From NCBI RefSeq assembly GCF_002760435.1, contig NZ_AUUU01000258.1, positions 1-55,173 on the forward strand: a DNA stretch of 55,173 nucleotides, written 5' to 3'. The notes beneath the pieces are model-generated. The model did no database searches. It saw only the letters and a program-made list of their open reading frames with translations, and was not told the origin of the DNA. Each line of letters starts with the position of its first letter. Positions within the stretch are counted from its first letter, which is position 1. Below are positions 40,800 to 49,798 of the stretch, piece after piece. This DNA comes from Clostridium sp. LS (GTDB lineage Bacteria > Bacillota > Clostridia > Clostridiales > Clostridiaceae). A program made the position numbers and the translations under genes.

Positions 40800-43427
40800 A
40801 TGTCAAATAAGTATGTATATCTTTTTAGTGAAGGAAATGCTTCAATGAGAAATCTTCTTGGAGGAAAAGGTGCTAATTTAGCAGAAATGACTAGCTTAGG
40901 AATTCCAGTACCAAATGGTTTTATTGTTACAACAGAAGCTTGTAATAAGTATTACGAAGATGGTAGAAAAATTTCTGACGAAATAATATGTCAAATTTAT
41001 GATAATTTAGCTAAACTTGAAGAATCCACAGGAAAGAAATTTGGAGATAACACAAATCCTTTACTAGTTTCAGTAAGATCTGGAGCAAGAGTTTCAATGC
41101 CAGGAATGATGGATACTATTTTAAATCTTGGATTAAATGATGAAGCAGTAGAAGCTATGGCAGAGCTAACAGGCAATCCTAGATTTGCATATGATTCATA
41201 CAGAAGATTTATTCAAATGTTCTCTGATGTTGTTATGGGTATTGAAAAGAGATTATTTGAAAATAAAATCGATGAACTTAAAGAAAAGAAAGGTGTTGAA
41301 TTTGATACAGATTTAACAGCTGATGATTTGAAAGAATTAGTTTCTGAGTTTAAAGCTCTTTATAAAAAGGAAAAAGGTGAAGATTTCCCGAGTGATCCAA
41401 AAGTTCAATTAATAGAATCTATAACAGCTGTTTTTAGATCATGGGATAATCCAAGAGCTATAGTATATAGAAGGTTAAATGATATTCCAGGAGAATGGGG
41501 TACAGCTGTAAATGTACAACAAATGGTATTTGGAAATAAAGGAGAAACATCAGGAACTGGAGTTGTATTTTCAAGAAATCCAGCTAATGGTGAAAAAGCG
41601 ATTTATGGTGAATATTTAATGAACGCACAAGGTGAAGATGTTGTTGCAGGAATTAGAACACCACTTCCAATATCAAAATTAAAGGAACAAGATCCTAAGA
41701 TTTATGAGGAATTTGAAAACATAGTTGATAAGTTAGAATCTCACTATAAAGATATGCAAGATATGGAGATAACTATAGAAGAAGGTAAGTTATATTTCTT
41801 ACAAACTAGAAATGGTAAAAGAACAGCTCAAGCTGCCTTGAAGATTGCAGTTGACTTAGTTGAAGAAGGAATGCTTACTAAGGAAGAAGCAATTTTAAAG
41901 GTTGAACCAAAACAATTAGATACATTACTACACCCAGCATTCTATACTGAAGACTTAAAGAGTGCTACACCAATAGCTAAGGGGTTACCAGCATCTCCAG
42001 GAGCTGCATGTGGTAAAATTGCCTTTACAGCTGATGAGGCTAAAGATAGAGTTGCACTTGGTGAAGATGTAGTTCTTGTAAGACTTGAAACTTCTCCAGA
42101 GGATATTGAAGGTATGATAGCGGCTCAAGGAATTCTAACAGTAAGAGGTGGTATGACTTCTCATGCTGCTGTTGTTGCTAGAGGAATGGGAACTTGCTGT
42201 GTAGCTGGATGTGGAACTGTTAAAGTTGATGAAGAAAAGAGAACTGTAGAAGTTAACGGAAAAGTCTATACTAGTGAAGATTATATTTCAATTGATGGTA
42301 CTTCTGGTAATGTATATGGAGAAAAGATAAAGACTGTTACACCAGAAATTTCAGGTCACTTTGCAACATTTATGGGATGGGCTGATGAAATAAGAAAATT
42401 AAAAGTCAGAGCTAATGCAGATAGTCCAAGAGATGCAAAGCAAGCTGTCGAATTTGGTGCAGAAGGTATAGGTCTTTGTAGAACAGAGCATATGTTCTTT
42501 GCAGAAGATAGAATTATGGCTGTAAGACAAATGATCACTTCTAAAGATGTAGAACAAAGACGAGTAGCTTTAGATAAGATATTACCAATGCAAAAATCAG
42601 ATTTCATTGGAATATATGAAGCAATGGAAGGAAGAGCTGTTACAATAAGGTTATTAGATCCACCTTTACATGAGTTCTTACCAACTGCTGATCAAGATAT
42701 TAAGGATTTAGCTAGAGAAATGGGCATAACTTATGAAGAACTTAAAGCTACAGTTCAAGAGTTGCATGAATTTAACCCTATGATGGGTCACAGAGGCTGC
42801 CGTCTTGCAGTATCTTACCCAGAAATTGCAGAAATGCAAGCAAGGGCTATTATCGAGGCAGCTATAGAAGTTAATAAGGATAAAGGCTATGATATAGTAC
42901 CAGAAATAATGATTCCATTAGTTGGAGAAATTAAGGAATTAAAATATGTTAAAGATGTAATTGTAAATACAGTTGAAGCAGTTATGAAAGAAAAAGGCGT
43001 AACTTTAAATTATAAAGTTGGAACTATGATTGAAATTCCAAGAGCAGCTTTAACAGCTGATGAAATAGCTAAAGAAGCTGAATTCTTCTCATTTGGTACA
43101 AATGACTTAACTCAAATGACATTTGGATTCTCAAGAGATGATGCTGCTAAGTTCTTATCTGCTTACTATGAAAAGAAGATTTATGAACAAGATCCATTTG
43201 GTAAATTAGACCAAACAGGAGTTGGCTCACTAGTTAAGATAGCAGTAGAAAAAGGAAAAGCAACTCGTCCTGACATTCATCTAGGAATTTGTGGAGAACA
43301 TGGTGGAGATCCATCATCAATTGAATTCTGCCATAACATAGGCCTTAACTATGTATCATGTTCACCATTTAGAGTGCCTCTTGCAAGACTTGCGGCAGCA
43401 CAAGCGCAAGTAAAACAACCAAGATAA
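40800..43427 (+). CDS. ppdK: Pyruvate, phosphate dikinase
   Basis: An 875-residue enzyme interconverting pyruvate, ATP and phosphate with PEP, AMP and pyrophosphate. The ATP-grasp domain is N-terminal (GGKGANLAEMTSLGIPVPNGF; NGEKAIYGEYL), the swivelling phosphohistidine domain has GGMTSHAAVVARGMG with His455, and the C-terminal barrel has GLCRTEHMFF and GICGEHGGDP with Cys831. These are the numbers of the Clostridium symbiosum enzyme, so there are no internal gaps. In anaerobes it can serve glycolysis or gluconeogenesis. Upstream are a CcpN-type regulator and the structured RNA. Confidence 0.98.
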   Translation: MSNKYVYLFSEGNASMRNLLGGKGANLAEMTSLGIPVPNGFIVTTEACNKYYEDGRKISDEIICQIYDNLAKLEESTGKKFGDNTNPLLVSVRSGARVSMPGMMDTILNLGLNDEAVEAMAELTGNPRFAYDSYRRFIQMFSDVVMGIEKRLFENKIDELKEKKGVEFDTDLTADDLKELVSEFKALYKKEKGEDFPSDPKVQLIESITAVFRSWDNPRAIVYRRLNDIPGEWGTAVNVQQMVFGNKGETSGTGVVFSRNPANGEKAIYGEYLMNAQGEDVVAGIRTPLPISKLKEQDPKIYEEFENIVDKLESHYKDMQDMEITIEEGKLYFLQTRNGKRTAQAALKIAVDLVEEGMLTKEEAILKVEPKQLDTLLHPAFYTEDLKSATPIAKGLPASPGAACGKIAFTADEAKDRVALGEDVVLVRLETSPEDIEGMIAAQGILTVRGGMTSHAAVVARGMGTCCVAGCGTVKVDEEKRTVEVNGKVYTSEDYISIDGTSGNVYGEKIKTVTPEISGHFATFMGWADEIRKLKVRANADSPRDAKQAVEFGAEGIGLCRTEHMFFAEDRIMAVRQMITSKDVEQRRVALDKILPMQKSDFIGIYEAMEGRAVTIRLLDPPLHEFLPTADQDIKDLAREMGITYEELKATVQELHEFNPMMGHRGCRLAVSYPEIAEMQARAIIEAAIEVNKDKGYDIVPEIMIPLVGEIKELKYVKDVIVNTVEAVMKEKGVTLNYKVGTMIEIPRAALTADEIAKEAEFFSFGTNDLTQMTFGFSRDDAAKFLSAYYEKKIYEQDPFGKLDQTGVGSLVKIAVEKGKATRPDIHLGICGEHGGDPSSIEFCHNIGLNYVSCSPFRVPLARLAAAQAQVKQPR

Positions 43428-43505
43428 ATCGAATAAATAATGTAATTTTAATCTGAAAGCTTGATATAATAGGCTATTAAATAAGGATTATAATGCTATA
43501 AAAGG

Positions 43506-43563
43506 ATAGAGTATAGTGACTTAATTTTATTAATAATTTTAAGTCACTATACTCTATTTTTTA
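43506..43563. terminator. Strong bidirectional terminator between ppdK and tetR
   Basis: A perfect 19-bp stem, atagagtatagtgacttaa (43506-43524) with ttaagtcactatactctat (43539-43557), is followed by a T-run. Confidence 0.92.
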
Positions 43564-43600
43564 TTAAATTAATTTTTAAGTAATACCTTATGTTATTAAT

Positions 43601-44164
43601 TTATTTTTTTGAAAGGGATGAAATAAAGTCATCTATCATAGATTCAAAGCTCTCATCTAAAGTTACTTCATTATTATGAAAATATCCAAATGAGTATAAT
43701 GAGACAAAACCATGCAAAAGACTTCTTAAAGTTCGGCTCTTATGAACCAAACGGATTTCATCCTTAATGTAAAACTCTAAAATCTGACGAATGATACGAG
43801 TAGTTCCTTTTGCCAAATTAAATAACTCTGAGTTTTCAGTACTCGGAATACTCACAAAAAGTCTATAAGCGGTCGTATTTTCGAAAGCAAACTCTTTATA
43901 AACCCTAGCATATTCTTTTATGGCCTCATCGCCACTCTTACCAATTAACCTCTGCATTAATTTTTGATTCAATTCATTTAAAAGATATACTGTCATTTCA
44001 ATTTTAAGAGTATCCATATTAGTAAAATGATTATATAAAGAAGGATATTTTATATTTAATTTTTCAGCGATTTTTTGGAAAGTAAGTTGATTAAGACCAA
44101 TTTCATCTGCCAAAGAAAAAGAAACTTGAATAATTTTTTCTTTGGTTAAATTTCTTTTTTGCAT
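43601..44164 (-). CDS. TetR-family repressor
   Basis: A 187-residue regulator with an N-terminal TetR helix-turn-helix (TKEKIIQVSFSLADEIGLNQLTFQKIAEKLNIKYPSLYNHFTNMDTLK) and a C-terminal ligand/dimer domain of the WHG type (LRSLLHGFVSLYSFGYFHN). Divergent from the MFS gene, with tandem palindromes between them, so it very likely represses the exporter and itself. The inducing ligand is unknown. It begins the accessory block that interrupts the housekeeping genes. Confidence 0.9.
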   Translation of the reverse strand: MQKRNLTKEKIIQVSFSLADEIGLNQLTFQKIAEKLNIKYPSLYNHFTNMDTLKIEMTVYLLNELNQKLMQRLIGKSGDEAIKEYARVYKEFAFENTTAYRLFVSIPSTENSELFNLAKGTTRIIRQILEFYIKDEIRLVHKSRTLRSLLHGFVSLYSFGYFHNNEVTLDESFESMIDDFISSLSKK

Positions 44165-44464
44165 TTAATTTTCACTCCTATAATCTTACCGTATAACAGT
44201 AGTTTAACATTACAAAACATATTTATCAAATTATAGTTATAAACAATAAACTATATTTTATAGTTTACAAATTATAAAATGTAGTTTACAATTAATCTTG
44301 GGATAAGGAAAATTTAATTAAGAAAAAATACACAACTTGTTATTGTTTTGTTTACTAATATTACTATTGAGCAATATTTTGTTAGAGTGGCGCAATCTAG
44401 TTGAATAATTATTATGAAAAGATTTTATTACATATTAATTTATACAAAAGAGAGGAGTATATTT
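44165..44464. promoter_or_regulatory. tetR/MFS divergent control region with tandem 21-bp operators
   Basis: Two abutting 21-bp palindromes are present: site 1 taaactata-ttt-tatagttta (44247-44267, perfect 9-bp arms) and site 2 caaattata-aaa-tgtagttta (44268-44288, imperfect). The word tagttta also occurs at 44200-44206 close to the tetR start, and caaattata again at 44227-44235. Sites 21 bp apart lie on the same face of the helix. Nothing else was recognised in this 300-base gap. Confidence 0.75.
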
Positions 44465-45658
44465 ATGGAAATGTGGAGGAAGAATTTAATAGTATGTTGG
44501 TTTGGAATATTTGTGGCTGCTATAGGAATGAGTCAGATTGCCCCAGTATTACCACTTTACATACAACATCTTGGTGTTCAAGATACAGCAACAATTACAA
44601 AAATTTCAGGAATTGCCTTTGGTATCACATTTATAATTTCAGCTATTTTTTCACCAATTTGGGGAAGTGCAGCTGATAAATATGGACGAAAGCCAATGAT
44701 ACTTAGAGCAAGCCTTGGTATGGCAATAACTATAGGATGTATGGGGTTTGCACCAAACGTGTATATACTCATAGGCTTAAGGTTGCTTCAAGGAGTAATT
44801 ACTGGTTACAGTACAGCTTGTACTGCACTTATTGCAACTCAAACTGATAAGGAACATGCAGGATATGCGTTAGGTACACTATCAACAGCAAGTATTGCAG
44901 GTTCTTTACTTGGCCCAACAGTTGGTGGTTTTATAGATGAGATATTAGGTTTGCAAAGTGTATTTTTCATAACAGGAGCTTTACTTTTAATTTCATTTAT
45001 TACAACGCTTATATTTGTAAAAGAATCATTTGTTAGAGAAGAGAAAAAGATAATTACTATTAAAGAGGTTTGGAGTTCTGTTCCACAAAAAAGCTTAACT
45101 GTTACGATGTTTTTAACTTTCTTTATATTATCTGTAGCATTGTATTCTGTAGAACCAATTGTAACAATATATGTTAAGCAGTTATCTAATAACAGTTCAC
45201 ATATTGCACTTTTAGCTGGAATTACATTTTCAGCTTCTGGCCTTGCCAATATAATTGCGGCTCCAAGACTTGGAAAACTTTCAGATAAGATAGGAGCTCA
45301 TAAAGTAATGTTAGCATGCCTTATAGGTGCAGTGATTATTTTTATACCACAAGCTTTTGTACAAAATACTTGGCAGTTAATGGGACTTAGATTTCTATTA
45401 GGACTAGCATCTGCAGGGCTTAATCCATCTGTAAATATTATATTAAAAAAAATAACACCGTCTTCTCTTACTGGCAGAGTATTTGGTTTTAATATGTCAG
45501 CAGGATATTTGGGAGTATTTGGAGGTTCAGTCTTAGGTGGGCAGATTGCAGGAATCTTAGGAATGCAATATGTATTTCTTATCACAAGTGCATTGTTACT
45601 TGCAAATGCAATTTGGGTATACTTTAAGGTTTATAAAAAACTCAATTTAAATGAATAA
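44465..45658 (+). CDS. MFS multidrug efflux transporter (MdtG/TetA-like)
   Basis: A 397-residue major facilitator with about twelve membrane helices. The motif A loop GSAADKYGRKPMILRA after helix 2, a degenerate copy in the second half (LGKLSDKIGAHKVMLAC), and GYLGVFGGSVLGGQIAG are typical of DHA1 drug exporters of the MdtG group. ATG 44465 follows gagaggagt; the frame extends to 44414 without a site. Regulated, by inference, by the divergent TetR protein. Substrate unknown. Confidence 0.88.
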   Translation: MEMWRKNLIVCWFGIFVAAIGMSQIAPVLPLYIQHLGVQDTATITKISGIAFGITFIISAIFSPIWGSAADKYGRKPMILRASLGMAITIGCMGFAPNVYILIGLRLLQGVITGYSTACTALIATQTDKEHAGYALGTLSTASIAGSLLGPTVGGFIDEILGLQSVFFITGALLLISFITTLIFVKESFVREEKKIITIKEVWSSVPQKSLTVTMFLTFFILSVALYSVEPIVTIYVKQLSNNSSHIALLAGITFSASGLANIIAAPRLGKLSDKIGAHKVMLACLIGAVIIFIPQAFVQNTWQLMGLRFLLGLASAGLNPSVNIILKKITPSSLTGRVFGFNMSAGYLGVFGGSVLGGQIAGILGMQYVFLITSALLLANAIWVYFKVYKKLNLNE

Positions 45659-45765
45659 TATTATTAGATTGTTGGATAGCTAATTTTTATAACAAGTATT
45701 AAACAATTCTTATTTAATCAATAACTTAATTCTATAAAAAATAAAACGAAAAGGGAGATATAAAT

Positions 45766-46356
45766 ATGGAAAATTTAAAATTAAATGAAAATGAATTTAT
45801 TAATGTAGAAAAAAGTGCTCTTGTACTTATAGACTTACAAAATGGAATTGCAGGTAGAGAGCTTTCACCTCATACAAGTGAAGAGGTTATTCAAAATGCA
45901 AGCAAGTTAGTTAAGGCATTTAGTGAAAAAGGAGCTTTTATAGTTCTTGTAAGAGTTTCTACTATAGACGGTAAGGATATGGTTAAACCAAAAACTGATT
46001 CAAAAGCTGTTGGAATGAAATATCCAGAAGGTTGGGATAACCTAGTACCTGAAATAGCTGACACTAAGAATGCTCATATTATTACAAAGAGACAATGGGG
46101 AGCTTTCTATGGTACTGATCTAGATTTACAATTAAGACGTAGAGGAATTGACACTATTATATTAGGTGGAATTTCTACTAACATTGGTGTAGATACTACA
46201 GCAAGAGAAGCATATCAACATGGTTATAATCAAATTTTTGCAGAAGATGCTATGACTGCAGTAACAAAAGAAGAACATGATTATGTCTGCAAATACATTT
46301 TTCCTAGGATTGGTAGAATTAGAACTACAAAAGAAATAGTTTCATCATTGAAATAG
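45766..46356 (+). CDS. Isochorismatase-family protein lacking the catalytic cysteine (YecD-like)
   Basis: A 196-residue protein of the cysteine-hydrolase fold. The Asp (Asp23 in LVLIDLQNG) and Lys (Lys108 in ITKRQWGAF) of the usual triad are present, but the nucleophile position is Gly141 in GGISTNIGVDTTAREA. E. coli YecD has the same STNIGV string. The protein may therefore not act by the normal thiol mechanism. Follows the MFS gene by about 107 bases in the same direction with aaaagggag. Function unknown; a detoxification role with the exporter is only a guess. Confidence 0.82.
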   Translation: MENLKLNENEFINVEKSALVLIDLQNGIAGRELSPHTSEEVIQNASKLVKAFSEKGAFIVLVRVSTIDGKDMVKPKTDSKAVGMKYPEGWDNLVPEIADTKNAHIITKRQWGAFYGTDLDLQLRRRGIDTIILGGISTNIGVDTTAREAYQHGYNQIFAEDAMTAVTKEEHDYVCKYIFPRIGRIRTTKEIVSSLK

Positions 46357-46410
46357 AATAAAGATAAATAAAATAGAAACCACAATATTAATAAAGAGTG
46401 GAGAGTTGAG

Positions 46411-47055
46411 ATGAAAATTAAATGGTTTGGCCAATCATGTTTTATGATAACCTCTAAAAGTGGAATAAAAGTATTAACAGATCCCTATAAGAAAATGCTT
46501 GGTTATGAATTGCCTGAAATGGAAGCTGATATAGTATCTACAAGTCACAATCACAAGGACCATAATAATATAGATATAGTCAAGAGTAGTTTTGTACACA
46601 TAAATGAGCTAGGTCATTTTTCAAAACATGGAATAGAAATAAACGGTGTACAAACATTTCATGATAAAAGCTCTGGATCAAAGAAGGGGAAAAATACTAT
46701 ATATAAATTCAATATTGATGATATAAATATTTGTCATTGTGGTGACCTTGGACATATTCTAAACCCTAATCAGATAGAAGAAATAGGAAATGTAGACATA
46801 TTACTTCTTCCTGTTGGTGGTTTAGCCACAATTAATGCATTTGATGCTGTTAAGGTAATGAAGCAGTTAAATCCAACGATTGTTATACCTATGCACTACA
46901 GGACAAAAGCATTAGGGCTAGTGGGTTATATCTTTGGAAAGGTTGATAAATTCATTTCAGCCTCAGGACTAAAAGCAAAAGAGTATGAAGAACTTGAATT
47001 AAGCAAAGCGAATATTAAAGATTATTCAGGGATTGTTGTGCTTAAATATGACTAG
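46411..47055 (+). CDS. Metallo-beta-lactamase-fold hydrolase (UPF0173-like)
   Basis: A 214-residue protein with the binuclear metal motif HNHKDH (His46, His48, Asp50, His51), further ligands in CHCGDLGH and PMHYRTK, and the N-terminus MKIKWFGQSCFMI typical of UPF0173/UlaG-like hydrolases. No signal peptide. Substrate unknown. It is 55 bases after the isochorismatase-like gene, probably the same operon, which closes with a shared hairpin. Confidence 0.83.
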   Translation: MKIKWFGQSCFMITSKSGIKVLTDPYKKMLGYELPEMEADIVSTSHNHKDHNNIDIVKSSFVHINELGHFSKHGIEINGVQTFHDKSSGSKKGKNTIYKFNIDDINICHCGDLGHILNPNQIEEIGNVDILLLPVGGLATINAFDAVKVMKQLNPTIVIPMHYRTKALGLVGYIFGKVDKFISASGLKAKEYEELELSKANIKDYSGIVVLKYD

Positions 47056-47069
47056 AATTTACTTTTAAT

Positions 47070-47098
47070 AAAGGCCCCTTGGATTCAAGGAGCCTTTA
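47070..47098. terminator. Bidirectional terminator between the MBL gene and cotS-like gene
   Basis: aaaggccccttg (47070-47081) pairs with caaggagccttt (47086-47097) with a single mismatch near the middle; T-rich on both sides. The last codon of the minus-strand gene overlaps the stem. Confidence 0.8.
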
Positions 47099-48169
47099 TT
47101 TTAGCAATAAATTAGTATTAAATCTTTCTTGCACTTCAGTTATTATACTTATTGCAAACTCATATTGGAAATCTGTTTTTGAGACTGCATTAGATAATAA
47201 GGTTAGGAAGGCAGACTTGTTGCACTTGTTAATGTTTTTATAATAATCTCTTGATATTCTCCAATATTTTTGAGGGAAACAAATATATGATATAATGTAT
47301 CTTAAGTCTGATTGAGTTAATGGAGATATTTTATGGTAACTTTCTAAAACAGATAAAGCCAATTGAATATTCCATTTAGTATTATCTCTTTTGAGTAGTC
47401 TACGCATAAAATATGCCAAATCTTTTGAACAATAATCTATTTTGCATTTATCAAAATCAATTATCCAAGGATCTAAGTCGTGTGGAAAAATTAAATTTTT
47501 ATTTACATAATCACCGTGGCATAGAGATTTACTTAAATTATTAGTTTCAATCTTATTAGCAATATCGAGAGAGAGTTTAGCAAGTTGTAAATTCGTATCA
47601 AAGTGTAAAATAAATTGCCTTGAAAAAGTGTCCTTATATTTAAACGCTTCATTTGATGCGTGAAGTAAATCTTGAAAATGTTTTAATGTTGATATGTAAT
47701 AATCATCAAAACCTTTTTTTAATGAACTACCTACAATGGGATGAAAATTGCGAGAGATATTATGAATAGTAGCCAGTTTCTCTGCTGAAATTATAACGTG
47801 GTTTAAATTATCAAAACTGCATTTATCGCCTTCTATCCAAGGGGTTAAAATAAAAAGCATGTTTTGATAAGAAACAAAGCGGTTGTTATCAATTGTAGGT
47901 AAAAGTTTGGGAACCCTAATACGATGTCTGTAAAGCCACTCGGTTGCTGAATACACATATAGCAAATCTTCAATGCTGTAATAAACTTTTTTTAAGCAAT
48001 AACTTTTTTCTTTAAAGTCAATTCTATATACGGCTCTCTGTTTTTCTGTATCTTTAAATTTAATTATGGAGATTTTAGCATTTTGTAAATTATAATAAGG
48101 CAAAACATTTTCTTTAATTATTTCAGGGGATAGATTAGATTCCTCTAAAGATAAAATTTCTGTACTCAT
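47096..48169 (-). CDS. CotS-family spore coat kinase-like protein
   Basis: A 357-residue protein with an aminoglycoside-phosphotransferase/choline-kinase fold. The catalytic loop LCHGDYVNKNLIF and the metal-binding PWIIDFDKC (DFG-like Asp) are both intact, with an N-lobe Lys in KSYCLKKVYY. CotS, YtaA and YutH of Bacillus belong to this group and are spore coat proteins. ATG 48169 on the minus strand has aaggag seven bases upstream; a GTG at 48175 overlaps the spacer. A SigE-like -10 (atacaat) lies about 30 bases upstream. The only probable sporulation gene in the accessory block. Confidence 0.82.
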   Translation of the reverse strand: MSTEILSLEESNLSPEIIKENVLPYYNLQNAKISIIKFKDTEKQRAVYRIDFKEKSYCLKKVYYSIEDLLYVYSATEWLYRHRIRVPKLLPTIDNNRFVSYQNMLFILTPWIEGDKCSFDNLNHVIISAEKLATIHNISRNFHPIVGSSLKKGFDDYYISTLKHFQDLLHASNEAFKYKDTFSRQFILHFDTNLQLAKLSLDIANKIETNNLSKSLCHGDYVNKNLIFPHDLDPWIIDFDKCKIDYCSKDLAYFMRRLLKRDNTKWNIQLALSVLESYHKISPLTQSDLRYIISYICFPQKYWRISRDYYKNINKCNKSAFLTLLSNAVSKTDFQYEFAISIITEVQERFNTNLLLK

Positions 48170-48523
48170 AAACACACTCCTTTATAAAGTGATTGTATAT
48201 TATAATAATTAAAGTTTTTTACTCTAAATACATTTAGTCAAACTCATTGTCATAAAAATTAAAGAATAATTATTATTTTGTTTTTGGAGAGTAAGCTTTG
48301 TTTTTCGTGTTTGATAACGTTGAAGTAATTAGAATACAATAAAATTCCTTATAATTAAATAATATTAAAGTAATTTTATTAATATACTTAAAGAGTTTTA
48401 TAAAAGTTTAAATTTTTATTTAATATAGATATTATTTTTATATTATTTGCAAATAATAAATATAGCCAATAAATAGAGGAATATAATGATAAAGATAGAA
48501 TACATAAAAAGAGGTGAGAATAT
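48170..48523. other. Gene-free divergent region between cotS-like gene and dgt
   Basis: This gap of about 350 bases is very AT-rich. I see a possible SigE-type -10 for the minus-strand gene near 48197-48203 and a weak TTGCAA (48447-48452) with TAAATA (48470-48475) for dgt. No RNA, repeat or terminator was recognised. Confidence 0.4.
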
Positions 48524-49549
48524 ATGAGTGTGAGAGAAAAAATTCAAAATTTTGAAAGCTTGACATTGATAAAGGAAGCAGCTTTTTCGAAAAACTCTCT
48601 GGGAAGGAAAGTTAAGGAAGAAGATGATGAGATTAGAACATGTTATATGCTTGATAGAGATAGAATTATCCAAAGTAAATCCTTTAGGCGCCTTAAACAT
48701 AAAACCCAGGTCTATATCAAAACTTTTGGAGATCACTATAGAACAAGATTAACTCATACCTTAGAAGTATCACAAGTTGCTCGAAATATTGGTATAGGAA
48801 TTGGATTAAATGAAAATTTAATTGAAGCAATTGCATTAGGCCATGATTTAGGTCATGTAGCTTTTGCACATAATGGAGAAGAAGTGTTAAATGAATATTT
48901 AAAAGATGGTTTTCGTCACAATGAACAAAGTGTAAGGGTTGTAACTAAGCTTGAAAACAATGGCTTGGGGCTAAATTTAACAGAAGAAGTTATTAATGGA
49001 ATTTTAAATCATAGTGGACTTGGAACTATAAAAGACATAATTACTTTAGAAGGAATTGTAGTTAAATTTAGTGATAAAATGGCGTATCTAAATCATGATA
49101 TTGATGATTCTATACGTGCGGGTTTATTAAGCAAAGAGGAAATACCTAAAGAAATTGTTAAAGTTCTAGGTGATAATTCTACTCAAAGATTGAATATATT
49201 AATTAAAGATTTTGTAAAAACTTCTAATGATAATCTTAATAGTGGAATTAGAAAAGTAGGGCTAAGTGAGGAAATCAATGAAGCAATGGTTGAACTTAGA
49301 AAATTCATGTTTAAAAATATATATTTAGGGGATACATTAAAGGTTGAGAGAAATAAAGCTAAATTTATTTTGCAACAATTAATAAAACATTTTGAGGAAA
49401 ATCCAGAAGAAATGCCAGATATATATTTATCAATAGCGGAAAATGAAAATTTGCAGAGAGCTGTTGCTGATTATATTGCTGGAATGAGTGATGATTATTG
49501 TTTATCTTTGTTTAATAAAATATTTGTGCCAAAGGTAGTAATTGATTAA
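48524..49549 (+). CDS. dgt: Deoxyguanosinetriphosphate triphosphohydrolase-like protein
   Basis: A 341-residue HD-domain enzyme. The strings RDRIIQSKSFRRLKHKTQVYI, HYRTRLTHTLEVSQVAR and ALGHDLGHVAFAHNGEEVLNEY hold the conserved His/Asp ligands of the dNTPase family. It removes triphosphate from dNTPs (dGTP in E. coli); the preferred nucleotide here cannot be told. In clostridia it commonly precedes dnaG-rpoD. Start follows agaggtgag. Confidence 0.93.
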   Translation: MSVREKIQNFESLTLIKEAAFSKNSLGRKVKEEDDEIRTCYMLDRDRIIQSKSFRRLKHKTQVYIKTFGDHYRTRLTHTLEVSQVARNIGIGIGLNENLIEAIALGHDLGHVAFAHNGEEVLNEYLKDGFRHNEQSVRVVTKLENNGLGLNLTEEVINGILNHSGLGTIKDIITLEGIVVKFSDKMAYLNHDIDDSIRAGLLSKEEIPKEIVKVLGDNSTQRLNILIKDFVKTSNDNLNSGIRKVGLSEEINEAMVELRKFMFKNIYLGDTLKVERNKAKFILQQLIKHFEENPEEMPDIYLSIAENENLQRAVADYIAGMSDDYCLSLFNKIFVPKVVID

Positions 49550-49720
49550 CTATTTAGCTAAAATCGCCAAATAAGTTTAAATATTTGTTAAACAAGTTTT
49601 AAAATAAAAAGAGGATTTTAAAATAAAAAAAAGAATTATTTAATATAGTGTAATGCTATTTAATTATTATTATTTTAGAATAAGTGAATACTCAATTAAA
49701 ATAAATAAATATTTTTATAA

Positions 49721-49764
49721 AAGTTTAGGAGGAAAACTTGTTTTTATGTCGAATAATATATAAT
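49721..49764 (+). promoter_or_regulatory. dnaG leader: Shine-Dalgarno in a hairpin loop, tiny ORF, and weak promoter
   Basis: aagttt (49722-49727) and aaactt (49734-49739) flank aggagg, placing a strong ribosome-binding site in a small loop. It precedes ATG 49746, which opens only five codons (MSNNI, stop). TTGTTT (49738-49743) and TATAAT (49759-49764) with a short 15-base spacer could be the dnaG promoter. All three readings overlap, so at most some are real. Confidence 0.3.
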
Positions 49765-49798
49765 TGCCAAAAAAAGCAGTAGAGAGGGAGATGTCTCC

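Noticed and set aside
49599..49630. Short direct repeat ttttaaaataaaa upstream of dnaG
   Set aside because: Low-complexity AT sequence in an AT-rich genome; expected by chance.
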